From: Chloroflexota bacterium
GTDB lineage: Bacteria; Chloroflexota; Dehalococcoidia; Tepidiformales; Tepidiformaceae
Direction: 5' to 3'
DNA: 25,143 bases
Assembly (NCBI GenBank): GCA_963169135.1
Contig: CAUJEQ010000076.1
Span: 1-25,143, forward strand
Part shown: positions 14,606 to 21,747 of the stretch, one piece after another
Position numbering within the stretch: the first letter of the stretch is position 1
Layout of the letters: every line of letters starts with the position of its first letter
The notes under the pieces: generated by a model
Told to the model about the DNA's origin: nothing
The model's database searches: none
What the model saw: the letters and a program-made list of their open reading frames with translations, nothing else
Position numbers and translations under genes: made by a program

Positions 14606-15319
14606 ATGCGCCGTCTCTGTGACGTTACCGATGCCCGCCGGATCTTGAATCCCGGCCCTGTCGCCATTATCACCACGTCGTGGCGCGGGATAACGAATGC
14701 CGCCCCGATTGCCTGGCTCGCTCCGCTCTCGATGGAGCCGCCCCTGGTGGGCTGCGTTATCCACCCTCACCGCCACACCGCCGACATGATCCGCTTCAGC
14801 GAAGCGTTCGCGATCAACATCCCCGGCCCGGCGCTTCTGAAGCACACTGCATTCTTCGGCAGCCAGACTGGTCTCAACGCGAACAAGATCGAAGCTTCCG
14901 GCCTCGATGTCTTCAGCCCCCTCGCCATCGATGCGCCGCTCCTCGAAGGCTGTCTCGCCTGGATCGAGTGCACCGTCCAGGACGTCATCCGCCTCGGCGA
15001 CCACACCCTCTTCGTCGGCAGCGTCGTGAAGGTCCAGGCGGACGACGACGCCTATGCCCAGCAGTGGCTCCTGAAGGACCGCGAACACAGCCCCCTGACC
15101 TTCATCGGCGGCACCCGCTACGCCGTCATCGGCGACCCGATGGACGCCGTCGTCGAGGTCGACATCAACGGAGGGCTGATCATCGAGACCGCCGAGGAAC
15201 GCGAGCGGCGCGAAGAACTCGAAGCGCTGGAGCGCGAGAAGCGCCGCAGCGAAGGCGAAGAGGGCTTCGACCAGATGAAGCGCTCCGAGGAGTCGGCGGA
15301 ACACAAGACCCAGTTCTGA
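14606..15319 (+). CDS. Flavin reductase-like (flavoredoxin/DIM6-NTAB) FMN-binding protein
   Basis: This 237-residue protein has the split-barrel flavin reductase fold. PGPVAIITTSWRGITNAAPIAW (about 17-38) forms the FMN-binding start, followed by EPPLVGCVIHPHRHTADMI and FAINIPGPALL, then HTLFVGSVVKVQADDD. It probably binds FMN and transfers electrons or reduces flavin; the partner is unknown. Residues from about 193 to the end form a highly charged Glu/Arg/Lys helix tail (EERERREELEALEREKRRSE) that is not part of the usual domain and may be a coiled coil. The start is ATG at 14606, with no ribosome site and TATACG ten bases upstream. It ends at a strong bidirectional hairpin. Confidence 0.82.
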   Translation: MRRLCDVTDARRILNPGPVAIITTSWRGITNAAPIAWLAPLSMEPPLVGCVIHPHRHTADMIRFSEAFAINIPGPALLKHTAFFGSQTGLNANKIEASGLDVFSPLAIDAPLLEGCLAWIECTVQDVIRLGDHTLFVGSVVKVQADDDAYAQQWLLKDREHSPLTFIGGTRYAVIGDPMDAVVEVDINGGLIIETAEERERREELEALEREKRRSEGEEGFDQMKRSEESAEHKTQF

Positions 15320-15333
15320 ACGACGGAGACGCG

Positions 15334-15365
15334 AAGAGGGCAGGCTCAATCTTGCCTGCCCTCTT
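15334..15365. terminator. Bidirectional terminator between flavin reductase-like gene and citrate synthase
   Basis: A perfect 12-bp stem, AAGAGGGCAGGC (15334-15345) with its complement at 15354-15365, and an 8-base loop, sits between the convergent genes. It is the strongest hairpin seen in the window. Confidence 0.8.
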
Positions 15366-15389
15366 GAGGTTGTGGCTGGCGGGTAGCAG

Positions 15390-16523
15390 TTACCGGCTGG
15401 CGACTGGCACGTATTCCCGGTTCGCCGCGCCCTCATAGAGCGCGTTCGGGCGTACAAGGCGGTTGTCCGCGTACTGCTCCAGCATGTGGGCCGTCCACCC
15501 GGTGATCCGCGACATCGCAAAGATCGGCGTGTACAGGTCGCTCGGGATCCCGAGCATCTTGTAGACCGATGCGCTGAAGAAGTCCACGTTCGGATACAGC
15601 GGCTTCCCTTCGAGCTTCCGCGCCAGGTAGTCCCGCAGCTTCAGCGAAAGGTCGAAGTATTTGCGGTCCGGCGAGGTCTCCGCCAGCTGGTGGCCCAGCT
15701 TCTCCAGGATGATCGCACGCGGGTCCGTTGTCTTGTACACGCGGTGACCGATGCCCATCACCCGCTCGCCCCGCCCCAGCATTCCTTCCACGTGCGGCGC
15801 GATGTTCGCTTCGACGCCGATCGCCTCGACCGTCCTGTAGACCGCCTCGTTGGCGCCGCCGTGCAGCGGGCCCTTGAGCGTCCCAATGGCCGATGCCGTC
15901 GCCGAGTACATGTCGCTCAGGGTGGAGGCCGTGACCAGCGCCGAGAACGTCGAGGCGTTCATCTCGTGTTCCGCGTGCAGGATCATCGCTACGTCGAACA
16001 CCCGCGACTCCAGCTCGTTCGGTTCGCGCCCGTTCAACATCCAGAGGAAGTTCGCCGAGTGGCCCAGGTCGTCCCGCGGGGCAACCGGTTCCAGCCCCTG
16101 CCGCAGCCGGTGGAAGGTCGCCAGCACCGTCGGCATCCGTGCCGTGAGCAGAGCAGCCGTCTTCTTCAACTGCTGGTTGGTCAGGTCGCTCGACTTCGCG
16201 TCAAGCGCGCCGGCGATGATGACAGCGATCTCCAGGGCGCGCATCGGCCGGATCTGGCCAATGATTTCGCGCAGCACGCGGGAATTCAGATCGGAGAGCG
16301 GGCGTTGCTCGCGGAGCTCTTGTTCCAGGGCGGCCAGTTCGGCCTTGTTCGGGAGCCGCAGGTTCCAGAGCAGGAACGCGACCTCTTCGAAGGTTGAGTG
16401 TTCCGCCAGGTCGTAGATGTTGTAGCCGGAGTAAATCAGCTCGCCTTTTTGGCCATCAATACGGCAGAGCTTGGTCGCAGTAACGTTGACGCCCTCAAGA
16501 CCTCGGGCGACGGCTTCGGACAT
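15390..16523 (-). CDS. Citrate synthase (type II-like short form)
   Basis: This 377-residue enzyme condenses oxaloacetate and acetyl-CoA to citrate. Hallmarks include GELIYSGYNIYDLAEHSTFEE, AEHEMNAST (H186), GPLHGGANEAV (catalytic H221), GIGHRVYKTTDPRA (H260) and NVDFFSASVY (catalytic D314). It has the length of archaeal and Gram-positive dimeric forms without the N-terminal regulatory extension. 2-methylcitrate synthase cannot be excluded from sequence alone, since the families overlap. GAGGAG lies before the ATG at 16523, and a TATACAAT stretch about 25 bases upstream suggests its own promoter, although it also follows leuB by 90 bases on the same strand. Confidence 0.93.
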   Translation of the reverse strand: MSEAVARGLEGVNVTATKLCRIDGQKGELIYSGYNIYDLAEHSTFEEVAFLLWNLRLPNKAELAALEQELREQRPLSDLNSRVLREIIGQIRPMRALEIAVIIAGALDAKSSDLTNQQLKKTAALLTARMPTVLATFHRLRQGLEPVAPRDDLGHSANFLWMLNGREPNELESRVFDVAMILHAEHEMNASTFSALVTASTLSDMYSATASAIGTLKGPLHGGANEAVYRTVEAIGVEANIAPHVEGMLGRGERVMGIGHRVYKTTDPRAIILEKLGHQLAETSPDRKYFDLSLKLRDYLARKLEGKPLYPNVDFFSASVYKMLGIPSDLYTPIFAMSRITGWTAHMLEQYADNRLVRPNALYEGAANREYVPVASR

Positions 16524-16613
16524 CGGCGGACTCCTCGAAACAGGATTGTATACAGCCCGCGCATTCTACCATTGCCTGTCTCGCCTGTCCGGCCCAGACA
16601 GCAGCCAAACCAG

Positions 16614-17702
16614 CTACACGCGTTCGGCCACAAGCGTCCCCATCTTCGCTGTGTCCACTACCTGGGTACCCTTGCCCGCGATGTCCGGCGTCCGGTACCC
16701 CTCATGGATCACCCCATCGACAGCTGCCTCGATGGCCGCTGCCTCAGCTTCGAGCCCGAGCGAAAGCCGGAGCATCATCGCCGCGCTGAGGATCATCGCC
16801 AGCGGGTTTGCCTTCTTCTGGCCGGTGATATCGGGCGCGCTCCCGTGGATGGGCTCGTACAGCCCGATCCCCGTCCCGTCCTTGCGCCGCCGCCCCAGGC
16901 TTGCGGACGGCATCATCCCCATCGAGCCGGCCAGCATCGCCGCCTCGTCGGTCAGGATGTCGCCGAACATGTTCTCGGTCACGATGACGTCGAAGCTCGC
17001 CGGCTTCCGCACCAGGTACATCGCGCAGGCGTCCACCAGGATGTGCTCCAGTTCGATGTCCGGGTACAGGCGGCCAACCTCCGTCGCGATCTCCCGCCAG
17101 AGCTGGCCTGTCCGCAGCACGTTCGCCTTGTCGACGCTCGTTACCTTCTTTCGGCGCTGCCGTGCCAGTCCGAAGGCGACGTGGCATACCCGCTCGATTT
17201 CCTTCTCGCTATACCGCAGCGTATCCACGCCCTGGCGGCCCTGCGCATTTTCCCAGCGCTTCTTCGGCTGGCCAAAGTACAGCCCACCGGTCAGCTCGCG
17301 GATCACCACCATGTCGACGCCCTGGAGCACCTCTGGCTTCAGTGTGCTTTCGTCGATCATCTCGCTATGGATCCGCACCGGGCGCAGGTTCGCGAACAGA
17401 CCAAGCTGTTTCCGCATTCCCAGGATAGCGTCCTCAGGCCGCACCGCGGCCTTCGGGTCATCCCACTTTGGGCCGCCAACCGCGCCGAACAGCACCGCCC
17501 GCGAAGCCTTCGCCTTCGTGACCGCTTCCGGTCGCAGGGCGACGCCGTACTTGTCGATCGCCGCCCCGCCGATCGTCTCGTCGTCGTACTGGAACTCGTG
17601 TTTGAAGCGCTTCTCAATGCGGCCGAGAACCTTCAGGGCCTCTTCCATGACTTCCGGCCCAATGCCATCGCCGGGGGTCAGCAGGATGCGATAAGTGGAC
17701 AT
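16614..17702 (-). CDS. leuB: 3-isopropylmalate dehydrogenase
   Basis: This 362-residue NAD-dependent enzyme oxidatively decarboxylates 3-isopropylmalate in leucine synthesis. It shows LTPGDGIGPEVMEEAL, GAVGGPKWDD (LeuB-specific rather than isocitrate dehydrogenase), RELTGGLYFGQPK, DKANVL, TENMFGDILTDEA (metal-binding Asp pair) and YEPIHGSAPDI. All catalytic residues are present and length is standard. It is encoded about 4 kb from leuC-leuD on the same strand rather than with them. The ATG at 17702 is preceded by TACGAT ten bases upstream, so the message has almost no leader. Confidence 0.96.
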   Translation of the reverse strand: MSTYRILLTPGDGIGPEVMEEALKVLGRIEKRFKHEFQYDDETIGGAAIDKYGVALRPEAVTKAKASRAVLFGAVGGPKWDDPKAAVRPEDAILGMRKQLGLFANLRPVRIHSEMIDESTLKPEVLQGVDMVVIRELTGGLYFGQPKKRWENAQGRQGVDTLRYSEKEIERVCHVAFGLARQRRKKVTSVDKANVLRTGQLWREIATEVGRLYPDIELEHILVDACAMYLVRKPASFDVIVTENMFGDILTDEAAMLAGSMGMMPSASLGRRRKDGTGIGLYEPIHGSAPDITGQKKANPLAMILSAAMMLRLSLGLEAEAAAIEAAVDGVIHEGYRTPDIAGKGTQVVDTAKMGTLVAERV

Positions 17703-17712
17703 AGTGGGCCGG

Positions 17713-17742
17713 ATCGTAGGGCCCCGGCCGGCACCCGTCCAA
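17713..17742 (-). promoter_or_regulatory. leuB promoter, short leader
   Basis: Minus strand TTGGAC (17742-17737), 18-base spacer, TACGAT (17718-17713), then ten bases to the leuB ATG. The element lies in the 50-base gap after the HemG-like gene, so leuB can be expressed independently of it. Confidence 0.5.
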
Positions 17743-17752
17743 GAGTCGCCCG

Positions 17753-18307
17753 CTATCGCTCCGATAGCCCGGCGAAGGCCTGGACCCTCGTGATCTCCCC
17801 GGCGAACCGGTCGACTGCGAACCAGTCGGTGTATTCGTGGTTCCGCGAGGTGTCAGTGTCGCCCCCGGCCTTTGCGACAATCGCTTTGAGCATCCGGCGT
17901 TTCAGCCAGTTGTACTCGCGGTACTTGAGGGCCCCGGCCAGGCTTGTCGACCCGACCGGGTGCCACCCCGAGGTCTTCAGGAACCTGTCGAGCACCGCCT
18001 GCGCAGCCGCAGGCCCATCGGCGGTGAGCCCTCCCGCTTCGCTCAGGCTCACCCCATAGAACCATGACGGCATCGCATTGAGGGCGGCCACATGCTGCGC
18101 CACCCAGCGTGTCACCCTGTCCTGGTACTTACCGAAGTGCACCGACGCCCCGACGACTACCCGGTCGAAGTCGCCTGGTTCCGGCTTGTCGCCTTCGAGG
18201 TCAGCCAACCGGACTGCGTTCCCCGCCTCTATCAGGCGTGCCGCGATCCGTTCCGCGATCGCTGCCGTCTGCCCTTCAGTCGTCCCGTATGCAATGAGGA
18301 TGTTCAA
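17753..18307 (-). CDS. Flavodoxin-domain protein related to HemG
   Basis: This 184-residue protein starts NILIAYGTTEGQTAAIAERIA, the FMN phosphate loop of flavodoxins. It continues VVVGASVHFGKYQDRVTRWV, PSWFYGVSLSEA and LAGALKYREYNW, and ends near EYTDWFAVDRFA. This whole pattern follows HemG, the menaquinone-dependent protoporphyrinogen IX oxidase. Many such proteins outside Gammaproteobacteria are only annotated as flavodoxins, so heme synthesis is a possibility rather than a firm call; no other heme gene is near. The start is TTG at 18307, supported by AGGGA a few bases upstream. It follows the cupin gene by 25 bases on the same strand. Confidence 0.82.
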   Translation of the reverse strand: MNILIAYGTTEGQTAAIAERIAARLIEAGNAVRLADLEGDKPEPGDFDRVVVGASVHFGKYQDRVTRWVAQHVAALNAMPSWFYGVSLSEAGGLTADGPAAAQAVLDRFLKTSGWHPVGSTSLAGALKYREYNWLKRRMLKAIVAKAGGDTDTSRNHEYTDWFAVDRFAGEITRVQAFAGLSER

Positions 18308-18332
18308 CTCGTTCCCTGCAGTTCGCTACGTC

Positions 18333-18725
18333 TCAGTCCTCTACGTCCACGTCGCCGCCGTCGTGGGGCAGCACCATGTCCGGCGCCTCGTGCGCCAAAT
18401 GCGTCGCAAGTTGGTCGTCAGCCGCCAGCGGCGGGATTGAGATGTTCATGAGCACCGCATCGGCTCCAACCGGCGTGGCGCTGTGCTGGCTCCCGGCCCA
18501 CACAGCCATGGTCCCGTACGGTTCCAGCAGGGTTTCCACGCCGTCCACGTCAATAACCACCGATCCCTCCAGTGCGACATAAATCTGCATGGAGCGGCGA
18601 TGGACATGGCCGGCGACTGAGTCGCCTGTCGATGCCATGCGGAACACGCGGACGCTGGCCGTTGGGCATTCGAAGTCCTGGAGGATCTGGTACAGGCCAA
18701 CCGGCGCCGGGCGTGGACTTGTCAT
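18333..18725 (-). CDS. Small cupin-domain protein
   Basis: From the chosen start this is a 130-residue single-domain cupin. The first motif is visible as GHVHRRSMQIYVALEGSVVI, with two His ligands, and the second is weaker around AVWAGSQHSATPVG. Such proteins bind a metal and may be isomerases, dioxygenases or simple binding proteins; nothing narrows the function. The frame is open upstream to 18824, but the ATG at 18725 (MTSPRPAPVGLYQILQ) fits the domain and has AGGAGA ten bases before it. Probable first gene of a cupin-hemG-like unit, divergent from the RidA-like gene. Confidence 0.75.
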   Translation of the reverse strand: MTSPRPAPVGLYQILQDFECPTASVRVFRMASTGDSVAGHVHRRSMQIYVALEGSVVIDVDGVETLLEPYGTMAVWAGSQHSATPVGADAVLMNISIPPLAADDQLATHLAHEAPDMVLPHDGGDVDVED

Positions 18726-18802
18726 GGAAATCTCGTCTCCTGTTTCGTCGTGTCTCCAGTTTCCCCCTCCCGTCAATCTTGGGGCATGGCTGAACGGCCG
18801 CA

Positions 18803-18831
18803 TTGAACGGGACCGCCCGGGCACTGATGAT
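18803..18831 (+). promoter_or_regulatory. Promoter of the RidA-like gene
   Basis: TTGAAC (18803-18808) and GATGAT (18826-18831) lie 17 bases apart. The predicted start near 18838 gives a short leader carrying AGGAGG (18845-18850) six bases before the GTG. Confidence 0.45.
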
Positions 18832-18856
18832 CCTCTCCTACCCCAGGAGGCCCCAC

Positions 18857-19315
18857 GTGTCGGTCACCGCTCGCCTGCGAGAACTCGGCATCTCCATCCC
18901 GCCATCGCGGTCGCCGATGGCCAACTACGTCCCGGCTGTCACCACCGGCAACCTCGTCTTCCTCTCGGGACACGGTCCCTACCGGCCCGATGGCTCACTG
19001 ATCACCGGCAAGCTCGGCCGGGACCTCGGCGTGGAAGAGGGCTACGCCGCAGCCCGGGATACCATCCTCGCCTGCCTTTCCTCGCTCCAGGCCGAGATCG
19101 GCAGCCTCGACCGCGTCAGGCGCGTGGTGAAACTCCTCGGCATGGTGAACTGCACGGAGGACTTTGGTCAGCACCCGCAGGTCATAAACGGCGCGAGCGA
19201 CTTGCTCGTGGAGATCTTCGGCGAGACCGGCCGCCATGCCCGCTCAGCAGTCGGCATGCAGATGCTCCCGATGAACATCGCCGTCGAAATTGAAATGATC
19301 GTCGAAATCGATTAA
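18857..19315 (+). CDS. RidA/YjgF-family protein
   Basis: This 152-residue protein has the RidA fold of the longer endoribonuclease-L-PSP-like subgroup: MANYVPAVTTGNLVFLSGHGP, a GYAAARDTILACLSSLQAEIGSLD helix, VKLLGMVNCTEDF and ARSAVGMQMLPMNIAVEIEMIVE. Classical RidA deaminates reactive enamine intermediates using an Arg in the R-x-A/S segment near the C-terminus; here HARSAVG supplies that Arg. Homologues of this subgroup are poorly characterised. The start is GTG at 18857, set by AGGAGG six bases upstream; an in-frame TTG at 18803 lies inside the promoter. Its TAA overlaps the TAA of aat on the other strand. Confidence 0.88.
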   Translation: MSVTARLRELGISIPPSRSPMANYVPAVTTGNLVFLSGHGPYRPDGSLITGKLGRDLGVEEGYAAARDTILACLSSLQAEIGSLDRVRRVVKLLGMVNCTEDFGQHPQVINGASDLLVEIFGETGRHARSAVGMQMLPMNIAVEIEMIVEID

Positions 19316-20073
19316 GCGCCCGGCTCGTGGTCGGTCCGCCACTCTACCCGCCGGTTCAACGCCCGACCGAGCCTCCGGAGGTACTCCGCCCGCGGGATCG
19401 AGACGCCCCCCAATCGCTCCGTGTGAGGGGTGAGCACCTGGATATCGATCAGCTCGATCCCGATCCGTCTGGCGTGCTGCACAAGCGCAACCAGCGCAAC
19501 TTTCGAAGCGTCGGTCTCGCGGTGGAACATCGATTCCGCGCCGAACATGGCCCCCACGCAAACGCCGTACAGCCCGCCGGCGAGCTCGTCGCGGCTGTTC
19601 CAAACCTCAACGCTGTGGGCCCAGCCCAGCTGCCGAAGTGCCGTGTACCCGCGGATGAGCGCGGGCGTGATCCAGGTCCCCTCACCCGGCCGGTCAGTGC
19701 AACCGCGCATGACGGCCTCGAACGCCGCGTCGATCGTCACCCGGAACCGGCCACTGCGAACGGTCCTCCCGAGCCGTTGTGGGATGACCAGCCCGTCGAG
19801 GGGTAACACCGCCCGTGGGTCCGGCGAGAACCACAGGTACTCTTCCTCCGGATGTGGCCAGGGGAAGATCCCGGCGAGATATGCCGCCACGATCGTCGAG
19901 GGTTCGAAGTCCCCGCCCCCGCCTACCAGTCCGTCGGGGGGCGCCCGGCGGACGTCCGGGAGCTGCCATGGGCACGGCGGCAGGTGCCGGGGGGCGCACG
20001 GCGTATGTACCTCGATCGCTACCTGGACCTCGCGCCCGGCCGAGTCCACCAGTGGCATCCCCGCGACGATCAC
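19312..20073 (-). CDS. aat: Leucyl/phenylalanyl-tRNA-protein transferase
   Basis: This 253-residue enzyme adds Leu or Phe from charged tRNA to N-terminal Arg or Lys of proteins, marking them for ClpAP degradation (N-degron pathway). It shows PDGLVGGGGDFEPSTIVAAYLAG, then GIFPWPHPEEEYLWFSPDPRAVLP, WITPALIRGYTALRQLGWAHSVEVW, GGLYGVCVGAMFGAESMFHRETDASK and LIDIQVLTPH. All are family landmarks. The N-terminus is about 30 residues longer than the minimal enzyme. The GTG start overlaps the thioesterase stop as GTGA, so translation is coupled. At the other end its TAA and the RidA TAA overlap tail to tail. Confidence 0.93.
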   Translation of the reverse strand: MIVAGMPLVDSAGREVQVAIEVHTPCAPRHLPPCPWQLPDVRRAPPDGLVGGGGDFEPSTIVAAYLAGIFPWPHPEEEYLWFSPDPRAVLPLDGLVIPQRLGRTVRSGRFRVTIDAAFEAVMRGCTDRPGEGTWITPALIRGYTALRQLGWAHSVEVWNSRDELAGGLYGVCVGAMFGAESMFHRETDASKVALVALVQHARRIGIELIDIQVLTPHTERLGGVSIPRAEYLRRLGRALNRRVEWRTDHEPGA

Positions 20074-20510
20074 GGGGGCGTCTTGACCGGCGGGCCCGCG
20101 CCAATCACGAAGGTCACCATCCCCCGGGCAACCAGCTTCCCGGCATCAGTCACCACATCAACCTCGGTGAAGATCGCTGTCCGTCCGGCTTTCACCACCT
20201 TCGCCGCCGCGATCAGTTCGCCACCGCTCGCTGGTGAGAGGTAAACCACGTGCAGGTCGCTCGTTGCGTGCGGCCGCGCCTTGATCTCCGCTGCCTCACG
20301 GATCGATCGCACCGCACCGCCCGCCGCGGAGTCGATCAGGCTCGAAATCACGCCGCCGTGGACCACATGGTTGTAGTTCAGGTGGTGCTCCTGCAGCAGG
20401 ACCCGGTTCACCACCTCCCCTGGCTTGGCCGAGACGGTCTCGATGCCGACCAGCCCCCAGTAGCGCCCTGCATAGAGCTCGCGCAAGCTTTCGAGTATCT
20501 CGTCGCTCAT
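20070..20510 (-). CDS. PaaI-family hot-dog thioesterase
   Basis: From the ATG at 20510 this is a 146-residue hot-dog fold protein. The segment HHLNYNHVVHGGVISSLIDSAAGGAV is the PaaI-type signature (HGG followed by an Asp/Ala-rich helix). It is followed by ATSDLHVVYLSPASGGELIA and GRTAIFTEVDV. It should hydrolyse acyl- or aryl-CoA thioesters in the cytosol. The frame can be extended three codons to a TTG. The stop overlaps the aat start (GTGA), an unusual partnership because the two activities are unrelated. Substrate is unknown. Confidence 0.88.
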   Translation of the reverse strand: MSDEILESLRELYAGRYWGLVGIETVSAKPGEVVNRVLLQEHHLNYNHVVHGGVISSLIDSAAGGAVRSIREAAEIKARPHATSDLHVVYLSPASGGELIAAAKVVKAGRTAIFTEVDVVTDAGKLVARGMVTFVIGAGPPVKTPP

Positions 20511-20594
20511 CGCCCGCAACCTTGCCCCACCGGGGCCGCCGAGGCAACGCCCCCGCCGTCAACACCTGGCGCATGGCGCTGTACAGTGCGCCTC

Positions 20595-21578
20595 GTGAAA
20601 CGCCGCTCCGCCCCCTCCGCCGAGGTCCGGCGCAAACTCGACCGCTTCCGCGCGCTCCGCAGCGACCCGCTCGCCGCGCGCGAATTCGCCCGCGAAATCC
20701 TTGCTGAAGAAGCCAACGCCGAGCTCCTCGTTGCCGCGCTACAGGCACTGGGAGAAGGTGCGCGCCTCGACGACCACGCCCTCCTGCGCAGCCTCTACGC
20801 CTGGCTCGAAGAGGACTTCCGCCGCCGCGATCCCGGTGGCCTGGTGCGCGTCGAAGTGCTCCGCGTCCTCTGGCACCTGCGCGCGCGCGACGATCTGGAG
20901 TTCGCGGAGGCCGCTTCCACCCGCGCCGAACGCTCGTTGAATGGAAACGGTGAGGTTATCCGCGCGGCAGGGCTGGCGCTCCTTGGCGTGCTCGATCCGG
21001 AGGCCGCCGCGTTCCGGGCCGCCGCGATGCTTGCCCGGGTCGATGCCCACCCCATGAACGCCGAGCCCGGGCTGACTGCCGCCCGCTTGCTCGGCTCGCT
21101 GGGTCATTCGGTCGCACTCGCCACCCACGTTCTGCGCCCGCCCCGCGCCGAGCCGCCCGAAGTCACCGCCGAATGCATCCGGGGCCTCGCCGGTTTGCCC
21201 GTCCGCCACATCCAGCCCGTGCTCGATGCGTTCGCCTCCTCTACGGACGAGGTCGTCCTCCTCGGCCTTGGTGACCTCGTCGTGTCACTCGAACCCGGGG
21301 AGGCCGTTACGACCGCCGTCCGCGGGATGCTCACGGGGGCCGATACTCCGGAGGTCTACGGCTTTCTCGTCACCGCGATCGTGGCGAGCCGCCGCGACGA
21401 CCTGCTCGCCGTACTCCTCGAAACCCTGCCAGGCGAAATGCTCCAGGCTCGCCTGCAGCTCGCTCGCGATGCGCTCCAACTCGCGCCGCAGACCGGTGCG
21501 GTCCTCGCGGCCCTTGCGACCCTGGATGGGAGATTGGGGGCTACGGCGTTTCGGAGCCCGGACCGGGCCCTGGAGTAA
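20595..21578 (+). CDS. HEAT-like alpha-helical repeat protein, function unknown
   Basis: I do not recognise a named family for this 327-residue protein. It is made of repeated helix pairs rich in Ala, Leu, Arg and Glu, for example VRVEVLRVLWHLRARDD, EVIRAAGLALLGVLDPEA and PEVTAECIRGLAGLPV, spaced about 30-40 residues apart. This suggests an all-alpha HEAT or related solenoid for protein binding. No signal peptide or membrane segment is seen. The start is GTG at 20595, with TACAGT seven bases upstream. The longer upstream frame is antisense to the thioesterase gene and is rejected. It stands alone, divergent from the thioesterase and convergent with the small Cys-rich gene. Confidence 0.7.
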   Translation: MKRRSAPSAEVRRKLDRFRALRSDPLAAREFAREILAEEANAELLVAALQALGEGARLDDHALLRSLYAWLEEDFRRRDPGGLVRVEVLRVLWHLRARDDLEFAEAASTRAERSLNGNGEVIRAAGLALLGVLDPEAAAFRAAAMLARVDAHPMNAEPGLTAARLLGSLGHSVALATHVLRPPRAEPPEVTAECIRGLAGLPVRHIQPVLDAFASSTDEVVLLGLGDLVVSLEPGEAVTTAVRGMLTGADTPEVYGFLVTAIVASRRDDLLAVLLETLPGEMLQARLQLARDALQLAPQTGAVLAALATLDGRLGATAFRSPDRALE

Positions 21579-21582
21579 CCAC

Positions 21583-21747
21583 TCAGCAGCCAGGCTCGCC
21601 GGTGTTCCCGCAGCAATTGCTCCGGTTGCGCGCCTTTTTCCAGTTGTTCCTCAGCAACATCCGCAGCTTCGTCCCGAAAGGCGCTTCATACGTGCGCCAG
21701 TTCGTTACTACGGAGCCCAGGCTTGGCCGCGATTGCCGCGCGCTCAT
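21583..21747 (-). CDS. 54-residue small protein with C-terminal CCGNTGEPGC motif
   Basis: The frame begins ATG at 21747, overlapping the leuD stop by one base (TGATG), and ends TGA at 21583, 54 residues in all. The middle (about 25-42, FGTKLRMLLRNNWKKARN) is a basic amphipathic helix. The last ten residues are CCGNTGEPGC, with Cys45, Cys46 and Cys54. I have an unverified impression of similar short basic proteins ending in CCGNxGxPGC in Chloroflexota and related bacteria. The clean stop-start overlap and distinctive end support a real gene. The cysteines may bind metal or form a disulfide; function is unknown. It has not been seen here with any peptide-modifying enzyme. Confidence 0.65.
   Translation of the reverse strand: MSARQSRPSLGSVVTNWRTYEAPFGTKLRMLLRNNWKKARNRSNCCGNTGEPGC

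Noticed and set aside
16398..18059. Plus-strand frame of 553 codons opposite leuB, the longest open frame in the window
   Set aside because: It covers leuB and parts of the HemG-like and citrate synthase genes in antisense, with no domain. Length alone means little at this GC content.
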